Source: Stachybotrys elegans
Taxonomy: Eukaryota > Ascomycota > Sordariomycetes > Hypocreales > Stachybotryaceae
Direction of reading: 5' to 3'
Assembly: GCA_020746835.1 (NCBI GenBank)
Contig: JAGPNK010000006.1
Coordinates: 62,001 to 126,000 of the forward strand
DNA length: 64,000 nt
A model generated the notes under the pieces. The model had not been told where the DNA came from. It saw only the letters and a list, made by a program, of their open reading frames with translations, and ran no database searches. This document shows, one piece after another, positions 46,601 to 60,500 of this stretch. The position numbers and the translations under genes were made by a program. Positions within the stretch are counted from its first letter, which is position 1. Each line of letters begins with the position of its first letter.

Positions 46601-49600
46601 TTATAAATATAGCTAAGCTTAACTATTTAATTTAGTTAGCCTTTACTTAAGCTAGCTTAGTAATAACTATAATAAGTAACTAATATCTAGCCTTTATAAT
46701 ACTATTAACTTTAAGGTTATAGACTAAAATAGTAATAATCTATATACTAACTTGTTTTAAAACCCTAGAAAAGTTCTTTTTAAATTCTAGTTCTCTATTA
46801 ATAACTACTATAATAATTATTCTATAATAAAAGATTAATTATTTATAAAGGTAGCTATTAATTTAATTAAAATCTTTTATATAGTATTATCTCTATCTAT
46901 TTAATAAGATTATAATATACCTTATAAAGAAACTTAAATCTAAAGTAAGGTAGTATATATTATATATTAAAATAACCTTTATTATAGACAGCCCTAGTCT
47001 AATTAATATTACTTTTCTATAGATCTCTATAGTATAAACTTTTAGTATTTTAAATATATTTTTAAAACTAGTATAGATTTTATATATAATTTTATAATAT
47101 TAGATTTATAAGCTTTAAAGATAATAGTAAGATAATAGTATTTAAGTTATAATATATTATAACTATTAAATCCTTTAAATAGCTAGATTATTTATAACTA
47201 ACTTAAGGTTTCTATTAGGTTTTAAGGTTTTTTAAAAAGCTATTTATTTCTAAGAATATATTATTTAGTATTTATCTTAGTTTTTAAAAACTAGCTCTAT
47301 TTAATCCTTTAGATTTTCTTAAAGTCTCTAGATACTATACTATAGCTCTAGATTTCTAAAAGTATCTATCTTTTAAACTATTATTAATTAAAAGTATATT
47401 AAGTTTTTAATTAATAAAGTCCTTAATATTCCCTTTAATAATCTAATTATAAATATTTAAAGAAGTAGGTAGCTTTTTAAATAAACTATTTACTACTTTA
47501 TTTTTCTTTCTAAATATATATATATATAAAGTTAAAGAGTAGAATATAGCTAATCTATTTAGTAACTAGGCTATTAGAATATTCTTATATATACTATTAA
47601 TCTAGCTAATTAAAACTTAAATATTTATTTTTAATATAAACTAGCTTTATAAAAAACGTTTTATATTTATTTAAATATATATAGTATAGCTTTATACTCT
47701 TTTTAGTAGTATTATATTTTATTTCTAAAACTAGCTATATATTACTCTTAAATCTAACTAAATATCTTTTCCTTTTAGAATTTATATTAAGTAAATACTC
47801 TATTCTTTAATAAAGTATTTACTATTAAAATAATTTTACTATAGCTTTCTTTAAGGTTTAAAGTAACTAAAATAAACACTATTATTATTATTTTTTAAGA
47901 ATATTTATTATAGTTATTAAGCCTTACTCTATATTTATTTAAACTCTTTCTTTAAGAGATTTATTAATAGTTTAGCTATTAGTATAAAGCCTTTAATCTA
48001 GATATAGTAGAACCTAATTAATCTAATAAAGGACTAGATATTCTTTAAGTAGTAGTATTTAAGCTATTTAGAATCTTTATAACCTTAGCTTTATTTAGCT
48101 TTTATTTATAATTCTATAGAAAAAGCTAATAATAATATAAATCTTTAGTAAAACTTTAACTTAGCCTAGAGATTATATAACTAAATAGTTTAATATTAAT
48201 AATACTTTATTTAAGTTAATTAGATATTCTAGTATAAAATAGTAAACTCTAGGTATTTCTTAGTATTATTATATATTAAAGCTAGTTCTTTACTAGATAT
48301 TATTTAGAAAGGGTCTATAAATCTTAGTATTAATTAAATAGTATTCTACTTACTATTTATTAGAACTAAGTACTAAGTTTATAGCCCTTAAGGCAAGATA
48401 GTATATTATAATAGTTTAATAAATATATTAAATATTATTATATCTTTACTTTTAATAGCTAATAGAATCTAGTTATATTTTAAAAGAAATCTACTATTAA
48501 TAGAATAATATATATTATAAAGTCTTAGCTAAATTTTTCTACCTAGTATTATATTATATCTTTAATTATTACTCTATTATAGTATATTACTAAATTAATT
48601 AGTTAAAGTTCTCTATCTTTCTTCTAGACTAGAAACTAAGGTTTCTATAAAGTTATAGCTTTCTTTAGTAAGTTTAGTTTATCTTTTACTTAAGAAAATT
48701 AATAGCTTTAGACTTAGTATAGCTAGAATTAATATAGAGCTAAATTACTAAGTACTATAGAAAACTATTTTAATAATCTAGAGTAGTATTACTTTAGAGT
48801 TAAGTTTTCTATATTCTAAGAATTCCTATATAATAGTAGCTTCTCTATTTAGAAAAATCTAAATAAAGATATTCTTTTTCTATAGTTATAGTATAGTTAC
48901 TCTATTAAAAATCTAATTCTATTTAGCTTAATCTAGCTAAAAACCCTCCTTTTAAATTAAGAATCTTAAAGTAATATATTTATAATATAGTATATTCTTC
49001 TAGAGCAAGCCTTATACCTTAGTTTACTTTCTCTTTTTCTATCTAGGGTTTTTTTAGATATTAATCTATCTAATAGAGTATTATCTATTAGATTAATCTT
49101 TTAACTTTTAGATTTATATATAGTATTAATCTAGATAGATAATTTACTATTACTAGATTAATAAGATATCTCTCTAGGTAATCTATTTAATCTTAACTTC
49201 TTATATAGCCTTCTCTTTATTACTATTATTCTCTCTCTTTTTATTTTTCTCTAGTTTTTAAAAGCTCTTTATAAATATTAAAGGTAATTAGCTTAATAAC
49301 TACTTTAGCTACTTTATTATTAATATTTAGAATAATCCTTTTATTAAAACTTAAATTAAATACTATCTAGTTATTTTTCTCTTTTTTATTCTCTTTACCT
49401 TTTATTTTTTATTTCCTTTTATAAGTTATAGGTAGTACTTTATAATAGAACTATTTAATCTATCTATTCTAACTATAGCTATATATATATTAGGTTTCTT
49501 TTAAATCTAGATTATATTTATAATAGTAGAGTATTATTCTAAAGAATCTTTCTTTAATAAAATAAAAGCTAGTATTTCTACTATAAATAAAATAATAAAG

Positions 49601-52600
49601 GTAGTTTCTATTTAAATCCTAATATAAAGTCTTTAGTATTTATATTATAGTTAAAGAATAGCTAGTAAGCTTAAATAAAAAGTATTTCTAAATAATATTA
49701 TTTATAACTAAAAATAAAGCTATCTAGAATAAAACTTTTAGGCTAGTAGCTTTTATAAAGACTTTTATTTTAATTTCTCTATTTATTAGAACTATATTAT
49801 TTAAGTAAAACCTTAATAATACTAGCTTTCTAAAAGGCTTTAAGTTTAGTTAATTACTAAGCCTTTTTAATATTATATTATCTTAGCTTTCTAAATTAAT
49901 TAAGGCTATATAGGGCTAGCTATCTTTAATAAATCTAATATAAAGGTATAGATAGTTTTAGATAGACTATATTTATACTATATTAGTCTATTTTTTAGTT
50001 TAAACTACTTAAAGCCTAATAAAGCTAATATTAAATACTATAGATATAATATTCTTAAGTTTATTTAAGAAGTTATTTATAGCTAGAGGCCTATTATACT
50101 ATTTAACCTTAATAATATTAGTATACCTTACTAAACTATCTAATTCTATTATATTAGTCTTAATCCCTTTATTTTATTATATAACTTCTATCCTTAGAAT
50201 TATATTATATAGAAGTCTTTAACTAATTATATAAGATTAAGTTAGAGATTAAATAGCTCTCTATATATAATATTTACCTTTTTATTAAAAAGACCTTTCT
50301 AGAGGCTTTTTATAATTCTTATAATATAGATATCCTTAATATTCTTTATACTTTTTAAAGTAGCTTTATTTATTAAGTAGTATAGAGTATATTTATAGTA
50401 GTAGGCTAAATCTAAGGTATTATAGAGATAGGTTAGGGTTATAAGTTTTATAGTATTATTTTATAAAGTACTTAAATAAGGCTATATTAATAGTTTATTA
50501 CTTACTAGATTATAGACTAATTAATCTCTTTATATATTATTTTAAAGAGTATTATAGAGATTATAAAACTTTTATATTTAGCTATACTTTATAACTTAAA
50601 GTTATTTATTTTTTAAATCTCTAAAACTATTAAGAGTATTCTTTTTATTTTAGCTAGACTCTACCTTTTAGAATTCTTTTTCTTTATAAATAAATTTACT
50701 AATTAAATAGTTTAGTATACTTCTTTCTAGCTATTAAAAATAGATAGATTAGTTTTAAATATAACTCTTAATTAGATAAATCTATTAACTAGCTTAATAG
50801 TATAAAGAAATATTTAGTATTTCTATCTAGAGAACTCCTATTGTCTAGCTATACTTTATAATTAATATTTCTCTATTACTTTTAGAAGAGAATAGTTATT
50901 TAGATAGTACTTTAGCTCTTTAGTAAAGTTATAGTAATAGTATTATATCTTTCTATAAAGTTATTTATATTAACTTAGGTATTCTTTTAAATCTTAGTAT
51001 ATAATAGTATTTATATAAATCTATTATTATATAATTATATTCTAAATAGTTCTTTTAAACTAGCTTATAAGTCTTTTTATAACTTAATACTCTAGTCTTT
51101 ATTATATTAAATTAGTTTATTTACATTTATTAAATTCTCTATAAAGTTATTTATATTAGTATTCTTAGGTTCTTATATTAGTCTAGAGGATGCTTTATAA
51201 ATTATATTTTAAAGTCTCTTTTTAAGAATTATTTTATAAAAAGATTTTATAAGTATATTATTAAGGAGAATATTTAATTTAGATATTAAAAATTAGTAAA
51301 CTATATATTCTTATTAATATACTTTAGTAAGCTAGTTTTAAAATACTACTTTAGTATAGATTATACTTTAAGTTTATATTTATTTTAAAAGCCTTCTATA
51401 CTTTATTATATTCTTACTATATAAACTTAAAGAGATCTCTATTCCTTTTATTATTTTTTTTTATCTATTAATATATAACTAATAAGCTATTTAATAAGCT
51501 ATTAAGAGTTTTTCTATTTATTTAATCTAATCTTTTTACTAAAGTTTAGTACTATATTAAAAACTTATTTAAGTTTTTAATAGTTATTAGTTTTTTTATA
51601 TTATTTAATTTAGTTAAACTTAGTATTCTCTAAGACTTTACTATTTTAGGCTTAGAACCTTTTCTTTAAAGTATTCTTTATTTAGTCTTAATTTCTTAGT
51701 ATTTTACTTTATCTATTACTAGTTACTTTACTTTTAAACTATAGTAATTCTCTAGCTATTATAGCTTTATTTTTAAACTTAATTTATAGCTCTTTACCTT
51801 AGTATTAAATATAGCTAAAAACTTTAAAATATTTTAGTTTATAAAAATAAGTCTTTTTTAATTAAGCTATAACTTTATAAAAGTTCTAGTAGTTTTTTAT
51901 AAAATCTTATTTAAAAGTCTAACTATAACTATTTACTTATTTTCTATTTTTAAATTATTACTTTTCTCTTTATTAAAAATAGTAAAATAGTAACTCTAGA
52001 CTAAATAGTAGTAATTATTATATTTACTAAGTTTTATTTAGTAAATATATTTAAGGTTTAAAAATTAAATAAAATACTAGCTACTATACTTTTTTATTAT
52101 TAATATTTAGATTTTATATTATTAGTTTTACTTTTTATTTATTTATTTTATATTAAAAAACTAAGTTTTTTATAAAAAGAAATATAAAGGTAATTAGTAA
52201 AAGAAAGAGTATTTAAATAAGTATATAATACTATAGATATTATAGTATATAAATAAGTATTAAAAAATAATAAAGAATAATTAATAATAGTATTAGTATT
52301 AAAATACTTTAAAATAATTAATATAGTATTCTTTATACTAGTTATAGTATTTCTTATTAATATAATTTATATATTAATATATAAATAACTATTTATAGTA
52401 ATCTAGTTATAAGCTATATAACCTTTATTACTAATAGTAAAGTTTCTATATTACTATAGTAATATTAAATTAGATCTTTTACTACTTTAATTTATATATT
52501 CTAGACTAATAGTTTAAATCTAATAGTTAGTACTAGGTTTACTTTACTTTACTATTAGCTTTAAATATTATAAACTTCTAATACTAAAATTAAGTAAATC

Positions 52601-52825
52601 TTAGTATTCTAGTATAATAAATATAATAGTTAGGTTATATTTTCTTTTACTAAGTATATTTTATTTAATATATTTATACTTTAAAATAATTAATCTCTTT
52701 ATTATATTATAAATATTTATAGTCTCTAGTTCTTATATAGCTAAAAGATACTATACTTATTATTTTTAAGGTAATAATAAATATATTTTATTCTTACTAT
52801 AATCTCTAATTAAAATAAAAGAAAA

Positions 52826-53046
52826 TACAATATTATTTATAAAATAGTTAGTAATGTAAATAGTAGCTTGTAATTAGGCTAAACTAACTAATCTAAAAGC
52901 TAGTATATTATATAATTTTAGAAAAGTTATATAAAAGAGGGAAAAAGCATGGTATTTTTAGATTCCTAAAATTAATCTACTTATATAGATTTAGGCAGCC
53001 TAGCTAGAGCTCCCTATAGTAACTTAGGCTAAATTTCCCTATCTCA
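52826..53046 (+). repeat. Right 221-bp LTR-type direct repeat
   Basis: Second copy of the repeat at 40451-40671, same orientation and same length, starting TACAAT (RIP form of TGCAAT). Confidence 0.85.
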
Positions 53047-53925
53047 CTATAATATATACTAAATCTACTATAAAAATAGTTTAATTAAGCTATAATTTAA
53101 ACTTTAAATCTAATAGATATTAATTTATTAAAAATAGTTATTTTTTTATAAATATAGCTTTTAAAGCTAACTATATACTTATTTATAAAAAGATTTATAT
53201 TTAAAACTTAAAGTTATAAAAAAATAATCTATAGATAATTAAATTATTTATTATAAAGTTTAAAAAGCTTTTATAACTATAATAAAAAAAAGAAATTTAT
53301 ATATAGTAAAATAGTAATTAAAACTAATTAAAAGTTATATATTTAATAATAAAATAACTTAAAAAATATCTTTTAGTTCTAAAGACTTTTTAATAGTCTT
53401 TTAAATAGATTTCTCTATATAAATCTATATAAATCTATATAATAAATTATAAATAAATCTTTAATATTAAAATTAAACTTTAAATCTTTTTTTACTATAA
53501 AAGCTACTTTATATAACTATTATTACTATAAAAACTATATTTAGAATTTTAAATAAACTTAAAAGCCTTATTTATATAGTAAATCTATTTTTTTATAAAA
53601 AAAATAAATATAAAAAGCTAAAAAAAATTAATTAAATTTACTAATAGTAATAATAAAAATAAATAATATTATTTTATTTTTATTAATATAAAAGTATTAT
53701 TATAGTTATTAATAAATTTAAAATTTAGTTTTTTTATAATATTATTATTTTATTTTTATTAATAGTAATCTAGCTATATAAAAAGCTTATTATTAACTTT
53801 ATTAATATTTCTAACTATAATTATATTTACTATTATAGTATTTTAAATATTTATTTAGTATGGCTTTTAGTAAGAAAAGGGTTAAAGTTATTTCTTATAC
53901 TAACCTAAATTAAGGGGTATATAGG
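53047..53925. other. RIP-mutated remnant right of the second element
   Basis: AT-rich, no readable frame. With 31485-31773 and 39422-40450 it forms the rest of the sequence between the terminal inverted repeats. Confidence 0.5.
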
Positions 53926-53965
53926 TCTAATACAAGCTTGCTGCTTTACTACACTCAAAGGGATA
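53926..53965 (-). repeat. Right 40-bp inverted repeat of the AT block
   Basis: TCTAATACAAGCTTGCTGC begins the repeat and ACTCAAAGGGATA ends it. It is the reverse complement of 31445-31484 with four differences. Normal-composition DNA begins directly after it. Confidence 0.85.
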
Positions 53966-54522
53966 GCGAGGTTTGAGAAAGCGTCGACTATGAGTTCCAC
54001 GTGATATAGCTCTATTTTCAAGTCAGAGATAGCCACTCGCGATATAATGTAGTGTGCCATAACGTGAGAGTCCGACCCTTTCAGGAAGTAGCTTTCTCGC
54101 TTGGCCGACACTCCGTTTGGCGAGGGCTGGCCAGGGAGTGCGCGCTGCCAGAAAGATATTGAACATTGGGAAGCTCATGAACAGAAATATAAAAGGCTGC
54201 TCGGAAATAAGCAGTTTTCTGGTTGTGTGAACGTGCCGTTTTTAGCAGCCAGTCAGGTCCGATGGCAATGATGTTAAAAACAGTGAATCGTGAGAAATCG
54301 AATAAATTGATGATGAGTTATAGGCAGAGCCTTTCCCTCAGTCTACGTTTTATGGAACTATCTTGTGTTCAAAAGGAACTGAAAAAACTCGCAATAACAG
54401 ATACGTATTAATGAAAATGAAGAGACGTTAAAACAAGCAGGGAGATCGACATAATAAACCGTTTAGTCGAAGCGGACCTTATCATATCCCACTCATGGCA
54501 CTCCTTCGTAGCCCCTCATTCT
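53966..54522. other. Intergenic between AT block and PKS; one doubtful frame
   Basis: Normal-composition sequence. A minus-strand frame of 68 codons (54111-53905) runs from here into the inverted repeat; it has no recognisable domain and may be a gene remnant cut by the insertion or chance. The 3' flank of the PKS gene occupies the right end. Confidence 0.4.
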
Positions 54523-57500
54523 CTATGCCTCCACCCCTTGAGTAGCACACACTTGCTTAGCAAACTTGGTGATGTTGAGAGTAGGTCCCAGCAGCTGCTG
54601 GAATGGCACATCCATGCGGTACTCCTTGAAGATCCAGTTGCGCAGCTCAGCGCCAATCATGCTGTCAATGCCATAGTCGGCAATGCTTTTGACGTCGGGC
54701 TCGAACTCGTCCAGGCTGAGAAGCAGCATCCGGGCAAGCTTGTCGATGAAGTGCGCCGTCACGGCAGCTAGGGCCTCGGCGGGGGACGCTGCGCTCTTGA
54801 TGGTGGCTAGGATGCTCTGGGCACCAGAGCCAGTGGCGTCATCAGCGGCAGAGGCCATATCCTGCACGACATGGGAGAAGCGGGCGTCCTCGAGCCAGAA
54901 GCAATCGTCGGCAGACTCATCGTTGACAGCCTTCTGGAGATTGGATGGATCCAGACCAACGACAACGTGGTCGGGGACGTGGTCGCTGACGACGTTGCGC
55001 GCAACCATAGAAGCCTCAAAGCCCTCAAGCAGGTGCTCCTCGTCGATACCGTACATGCCCTTGCGCGTCAGGGCATCCTCAAGACCGGCAGTCTCAGCAA
55101 CAACACCGACACCGAGAACCATGGGTAGCACGACAGATGTAGCCACCTGCTTGGCGTTGACACGGTGACGGGCGAGAGAGTCGAGGAAGGCGTTGGCAGC
55201 AGCATAGTTGCTCTGGCCAGGCGTACCGAGAATACCGGATACTGAGGACGTCATGATGAAGAAGTCGAGAGGAGTCTCAGAAAGGACAGAGTGCAGGTTC
55301 ATGGCGCCAAGAATCTTGGGCTCAACGGAAGTCTTCCAGTTCTCGAATGGCATGGCGTGGAACAGACCATCCTAGTAGTTGTCAGTACACATAAATCTCT
55401 CGGAGCGCTGGTAACTTACTCTCAGAACCATGGCAGCGTGGACAACACCCTTGATGGGGTGCTCGGGTGAGATGCCCTCCACGGCGCGAACAACATCATC
55501 TCGTGAGGTAGCATCGCCCCTCACAACCTGGACAATAGCACCGGAAGCCTCGATATCCTCCACCAGCTTCGCTGCCGACTTGTTATCGGTACCAGATCGC
55601 GACAGGAAGGTGAATCTACGAGCGCCCGACTCCATCATCCAGGACGTCAGACTGCGACCGAGACCACCCAAACAACCGACGAGAAGATAGGTAGCATCGG
55701 GGCTGAACTTGAGGGGGGCGCGCGCAGGGAGAATCTGGATAGGCGACTCGGACGGCTCGTACAGTACCATGAACTTGGAGGCGTTGAAGGTATCCGAGAA
55801 GCTGGCCACAGCCTTGTCGAGCTCAGCCAGGTTGACGGGCTGCACCTGGCCAGGGCTGGCGACAAGACCCTCGCGTGCCATCTGGACGATTCGCTCGATC
55901 TTGACGGACAGGAGCTCAGGGCGGGCCTTGTAGATCTCGAGGAGGTCGAAGGAGATGTAGCTGGCGCCGCGGGAAACAGGCACTATATCGAGGGCGTTGC
56001 GGCTCAAGACATCCTTACGGCCAGCGTCGATGAAGCTACCGAAGCGAGCAATGTGTCGCCATGCCTCTCGGGCGAGCTTAGGATCGACGCTGCCAGCGCT
56101 GAAGACAATGTCGGCTCCGTGTCCACTGGTGAGCTCACCCAGGCGCTGCGTCAGCGGCTCGGAAGCCCAGATCATGTTCCTCTCGGACATGCCGAGGTGG
56201 GACTTGAGGAAGCTGGCTTCCTCCTCGGACTTGACGACAACGTAGGGAATTGCACCGTTGAGTCTGGCAATCTCAATCGCGGCGACGCCAACGCTGCCTG
56301 TGCCCTGCAGGACAAGGACGTTGTGGTTGGACCTGACCATGGCGAGCGTCTCGATGCCGTGCAGAGCATATGCGTACGACATGAGCATAGAGACGGCGGC
56401 CTGCATGTTGTCGGAGCTCTCCAGCTTGTAAAGCATGTTGGCAGGGACCTCCTGGTAACTGGCATACATGTCTGCGTGGAAGCCAACGACTCGGTCGCCG
56501 ACCTGGAGAGTCTTGACGTTGGGTCCTACTCGCGTGACGACTCCGCCAATCTCGTAGCTGAAGGTCATGGGGTAGTCGCTGCCGGTGATGACGAGGACAC
56601 CCTCCTTGGTAAGGCCGCTGCATTGGACCTGAACCTCGACATGGCCGGGCTGGATCTGCTCGCTGGCAAGCTCCTCCTGGAAGACGACCTTGCCGGAGAG
56701 GATCTTGCCGGAGATGCGGGTCTCGGGGGTTAAGCCCGTCTCTACGGTGCTCTGCGAGGCGGTAAAGACCTTATTGAGCTCGGGCAGGCGGGAGAGACGG
56801 CTGATGTAGGTGCGGCCGTAGGAGACGCAGAACTCGCGCTCGGGCATCTCGACATTCTCGGTCTGAAGCTTGGCGATACGGGCCACGGCCTGGGTGACCT
56901 GGCCGGCCTCCATGGTGTCGAGGTCGATGTCGAGAGTGCGCAGGTCCAAGGAGACTTGCTCAGAGCGGATGGAGCGGGCAAGACCAGAAGCCATTGCGTG
57001 CTCGGGCTTCTTGCCCTGGAGGATGCCGCCGGTGGTAACCCACAGAAGGGAAGAGGCGGTGTTGGTGATGCTCTGGATGGCTGTGAGCTCCTCGCTCTTG
57101 AGGCTCATGAGGAGGGGACCCTCGAAGTCGGTCATCATGATGACGTGCTGGCCAACGTTGTCATCGGTGAGGTCAGAGAGACGAGAAACAGTCACTTCCC
57201 ATCCAAAGGCCCGGAGAGCCCCCGACACATCGTGGATGACAGAGGAAGGGCTATCGCGGTAGATCAGCTGGACAGTGTGGCAGCCAGTGTCAACCTCATT
57301 CTTGGCGGCGCCCGTGGCAGTAGAAACAGCGAGGATGCTGCCATCGGTACCTCCCATGACAAAGTCGAGGCCACTGAATCCAGCCTCAATGAGGGCATCG
57401 ACGGAACCAGGCTGCTTAAACTCCCAGATTGCGCGGCCACCATCCTTGAGGAAGCTGCGCAACGTAGCGAGAACCTCAGCCGAGGGGGCCTCACCAATAG

Positions 57501-60500
57501 CGATGAGGAGGTCGTACGATCCTGCTGCGATGCCCTGAGACTCGAGGTCCTCGGCAAAGTCGAACTTGAGCACCTTGGCGTTGCGGTGCTCCTTGAGGCT
57601 CTGGGTGAGCGGCTCAACTGCCTCGTCCGCCATGGCAGCGATGGTGTAGTGCGCCTGGCTGTTCTTGGCCAAGACGGAAGAAGCATCGCGGCCGCCGAGC
57701 TCGAGGACCTTCATGCCGGGGTACTTGAACAGGGCAAGGTTGGCAAGGCTGGCGACAGACATGCCGTCGATCTTGGAGGACATGTCGAAGCTGTCAAAGT
57801 CGAGCTCCCAGGCCATCTCGCCATAGGGAGCATCCTTGAGAGCCGTCTCGGCCTTCTGGGGCACGGCGGCCTCGTAGGCAGTGGTGCGCACCTTGACGAG
57901 GTCGAGGACCATCTGGCCATCCTCAGCCAGCATCTGCACGCTCGTCTCACAGGATCGAATGCCGCGGCGGTCAACCCAAGCATACGCGCTCGCCTTTTGC
58001 GCCTGGAGCTGCCCAGGGGTAGGCTGCCAGATGGTCAGCTCGTCGAGCTGCACGGGCACGACGCCGCAAGTGAGAGCGCTCGTTCGGCCGGCGTAAATGG
58101 CGGCGATGCAGAGCTGGAGCGTCGAGTCGACGACAGCCGGGTGCAGGGCGTAGCGAGATTCACCTAGGGACTCGTCAACCTCCTGCCTGACGTTAGTGCG
58201 GCAGCTGGCCTCGTATGTCTTGCCGTTGAAGCGGATGTCGTCCATATCCTGGAAGGTCTCGCCGTAGTCGAAGCCGACCTCGCGCAGCGCCTGGTTCCAG
58301 GCCTTGCCGCTGGCGCGCTGGGGGAAGCTGGGCACGTCGCGGGGCTTGCGGTCGGATGCGGCGCGCGTGTTGATGCTGATGCTGCCCGTCATGTGCTCCT
58401 TCTTGGTCAAGTCGTCCTCGATTGAAGACACGCTGAAGTCCCACCAGGTTGGCGCCGAGGAGGAGGCGTTCTCGAAGACGGCAGGGCGCATGTTGAGCAG
58501 GACCTCGATGCCATCGTCGTTGTCAGGCGTCACGAGAGCCTTCTTGATGGACACGTCGCGCAGGACAAAGTTGTCAATCTTGACGGGCTTGTCGCTCAGG
58601 TCGTTGAGCTGGGAGATGGCTTCGATGGCCATGGAAACATAGCCGGCGGCAGGGAAGACGGACTCGCCGCCCAGGAAGTGGTGCTTGAGCCAGGGCAGAT
58701 CTCGGACGCGCAGAACGTTGCGCCACGTTGGTTCGGCAAGCGAGCAGCCGATGACGAGCTGTCCTAGGGTGTCATGACGGGGGAACTTGGGCAGACGCTG
58801 CTCGCGACTGGCACGGCTCTCGGCCCAGAACGGCTTCGTGTAGTTCCACTGGTAGGGAGGGAGATCAACAATGGTGCTTCCCTTGACTTCGACCACCTTG
58901 CCGCTCTCCGAGGTGGCTTCAATGGCAGTGACGCGCTTCATGTTGAGCGGGTAGTTGCGCAGGAAGAGCTCGCCGGCCGTCTTGAGAAGCTGAACGGCGC
59001 TATCGGTACCGCGGAGCAGCGTGGGCACATACTCAAGCTTCTCAGCCTTGAGCTCCGTCTTGATCTGCTTGATGGGACCAGCCATGGCCGAGTGAGGACC
59101 AACTTCAATGAGTAGGTCGACGGCTGCAAATTCATCGCTCGTCAGGATGGTCTGGACGGCCTGGTTGAACAAAACAGGGCTCCTCAAGTTGGCGCTCCAG
59201 TAGGCCTCATCGATGACCGTGTTGTGAGAAAGAATCTTGTTGGTGACTGACGACACCATCTTGGCATCCGTCTCGATAGGGAGGTCGAAGGTGAAGTGAG
59301 ACCTGGCGCCCTGGACGAGCTTCTCGTACTTCTCAGAGACCGGGGCCATGTGGTGAGAGTGGTAAGCCTTGCCGTTGGTCTTGACGGTGCGCGCAAAGAT
59401 GCTCTCGGCGTCAAGCTTGGCCTTGACAACCTCGAGGGCATCCGCATCGCCGCTGAGCGTCACACCGGCTGGAGAGTTGTGGCACGCAATGACAACCTTG
59501 CCCTCGACATCCTCCGAGAGGTACGGCTGCACAGCCTCGGCTCCGAGTCCGACAGCCATCATGGCACCGCCAGTGTTAATGTCCTTGACGACCTTTCCAC
59601 GGTAGTAGGCAACGACAATGGCTTCCTTTGCAGAGATAAGACCGGCAGCATAGGCAGCGGCAATCTCGCCCGAGGAATGTCCCACAGTCACGGCGGGCTG
59701 GACACCCCAGCTAGCCAAGAGCTGAACAATAGCAACTTGCACCGCGGTGCACAGAGGCTGGGAGAACTCGGCTTCGTTGACACGCGAGGCGGTGGCGTTC
59801 TCGAGGAGGACATCCTCGATAGACCAGTCAGGGCCATCGTGCAAGTCGCCAAGAGCGAGGTCGAGGACGCGGATAGAGCGCAGGAAGCTAGGATACTGTT
59901 CCATCAGCTCGGCGCCCATGCGAGCCCACTGCGCACCTTGGCCGGTGAAAACGAAGCCCACCGTAGGCGTCTTCTTCTTGTCGGCGAATACAAAGCTGGT
60001 GTTGACGTTGCCAAAGGCCTCCTTGATGGTGGCATGGCTGGCCACGGTGAAGCCCTTGCTGGCGAGCGAGCTTCGGTGGTTGGCCAGCGTGTACGAGAGG
60101 TCGATGAGGTCGTACTTGTCGACGATTGCGCCGTGGGCGTCAATGTTGCGCTTCAGTGTGGGCTTATCGTGGGCCGAGAAGGGCAGCAGGAAGGGACGCT
60201 TGCGCTCCATGGCGCGGCGAGGCGAGCGCAGCTTCTTGGGGGCGTTGCTGTCGATGTACTTGTACGTCTGGGGCACCTTGAGCAGCGAGTCAGCACCCTC
60301 GATGATGAGGTGGCCGTTGGTGCCTCCGTATCCGAAGCTGTTGATGGAGACACGGCGCACGGGTAGGTGGGCAGGGAAAGGGACGGGTTCAGTGGCAACC
60401 TTGACCTGCCACTCGTCCCACTTGATCTTGGGGTTGGGCGTGACGAGGCCGCGGGTGGGCGCGATGACGCCGCGCTCGACCATGAGGACGGCCTTGATGA

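Larger units (their letters stand above)
40451..53046. mobile_element. Second LTR-type element (large, family unresolved), RIP-inactivated
   Basis: Direct repeats of 221 bp (40451-40671 and 52826-53046) bound 12.6 kb. The left copy starts TGCAAT and the right one ends ATCTCA, the TG..CA pair of an LTR. A purine-rich run (AAAATAAAAGAAAA) sits just left of the right copy, like a polypurine tract, but a similar run also precedes the left copy. No clean target duplication was found. The interior is long for one gypsy element and I could not place its reverse transcriptase on either strand, so it may contain further nested insertions. Confidence 0.7.
31445..53965. mobile_element. AT-rich RIP-inactivated transposon nest bounded by inverted repeats
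   Basis: The block switches sharply from normal to extremely AT-rich sequence. CA and TG dinucleotides are nearly absent while TA is everywhere, the product of C-to-T mutation on both strands at CpA sites (RIP). No reading frame above about 60 codons exists between 30,933 and 53,905. The two ends carry a 40-bp inverted repeat. Two LTR-type pairs lie inside. Without them, about 2.3 kb of RIP-mutated sequence remains between the inverted repeats. The simplest reading is a DNA transposon that received two later retroelement insertions and was then mutated as a whole. It is certainly non-coding today and probably heterochromatic. Confidence 0.8.

Noticed and set aside
31445..53965. Centromere or telomere interpretation of the AT block
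   Set aside because: No telomeric repeat arrays are present, and LTR pairs, a target duplication and terminal inverted repeats explain most of it as a RIP-mutated transposon nest.
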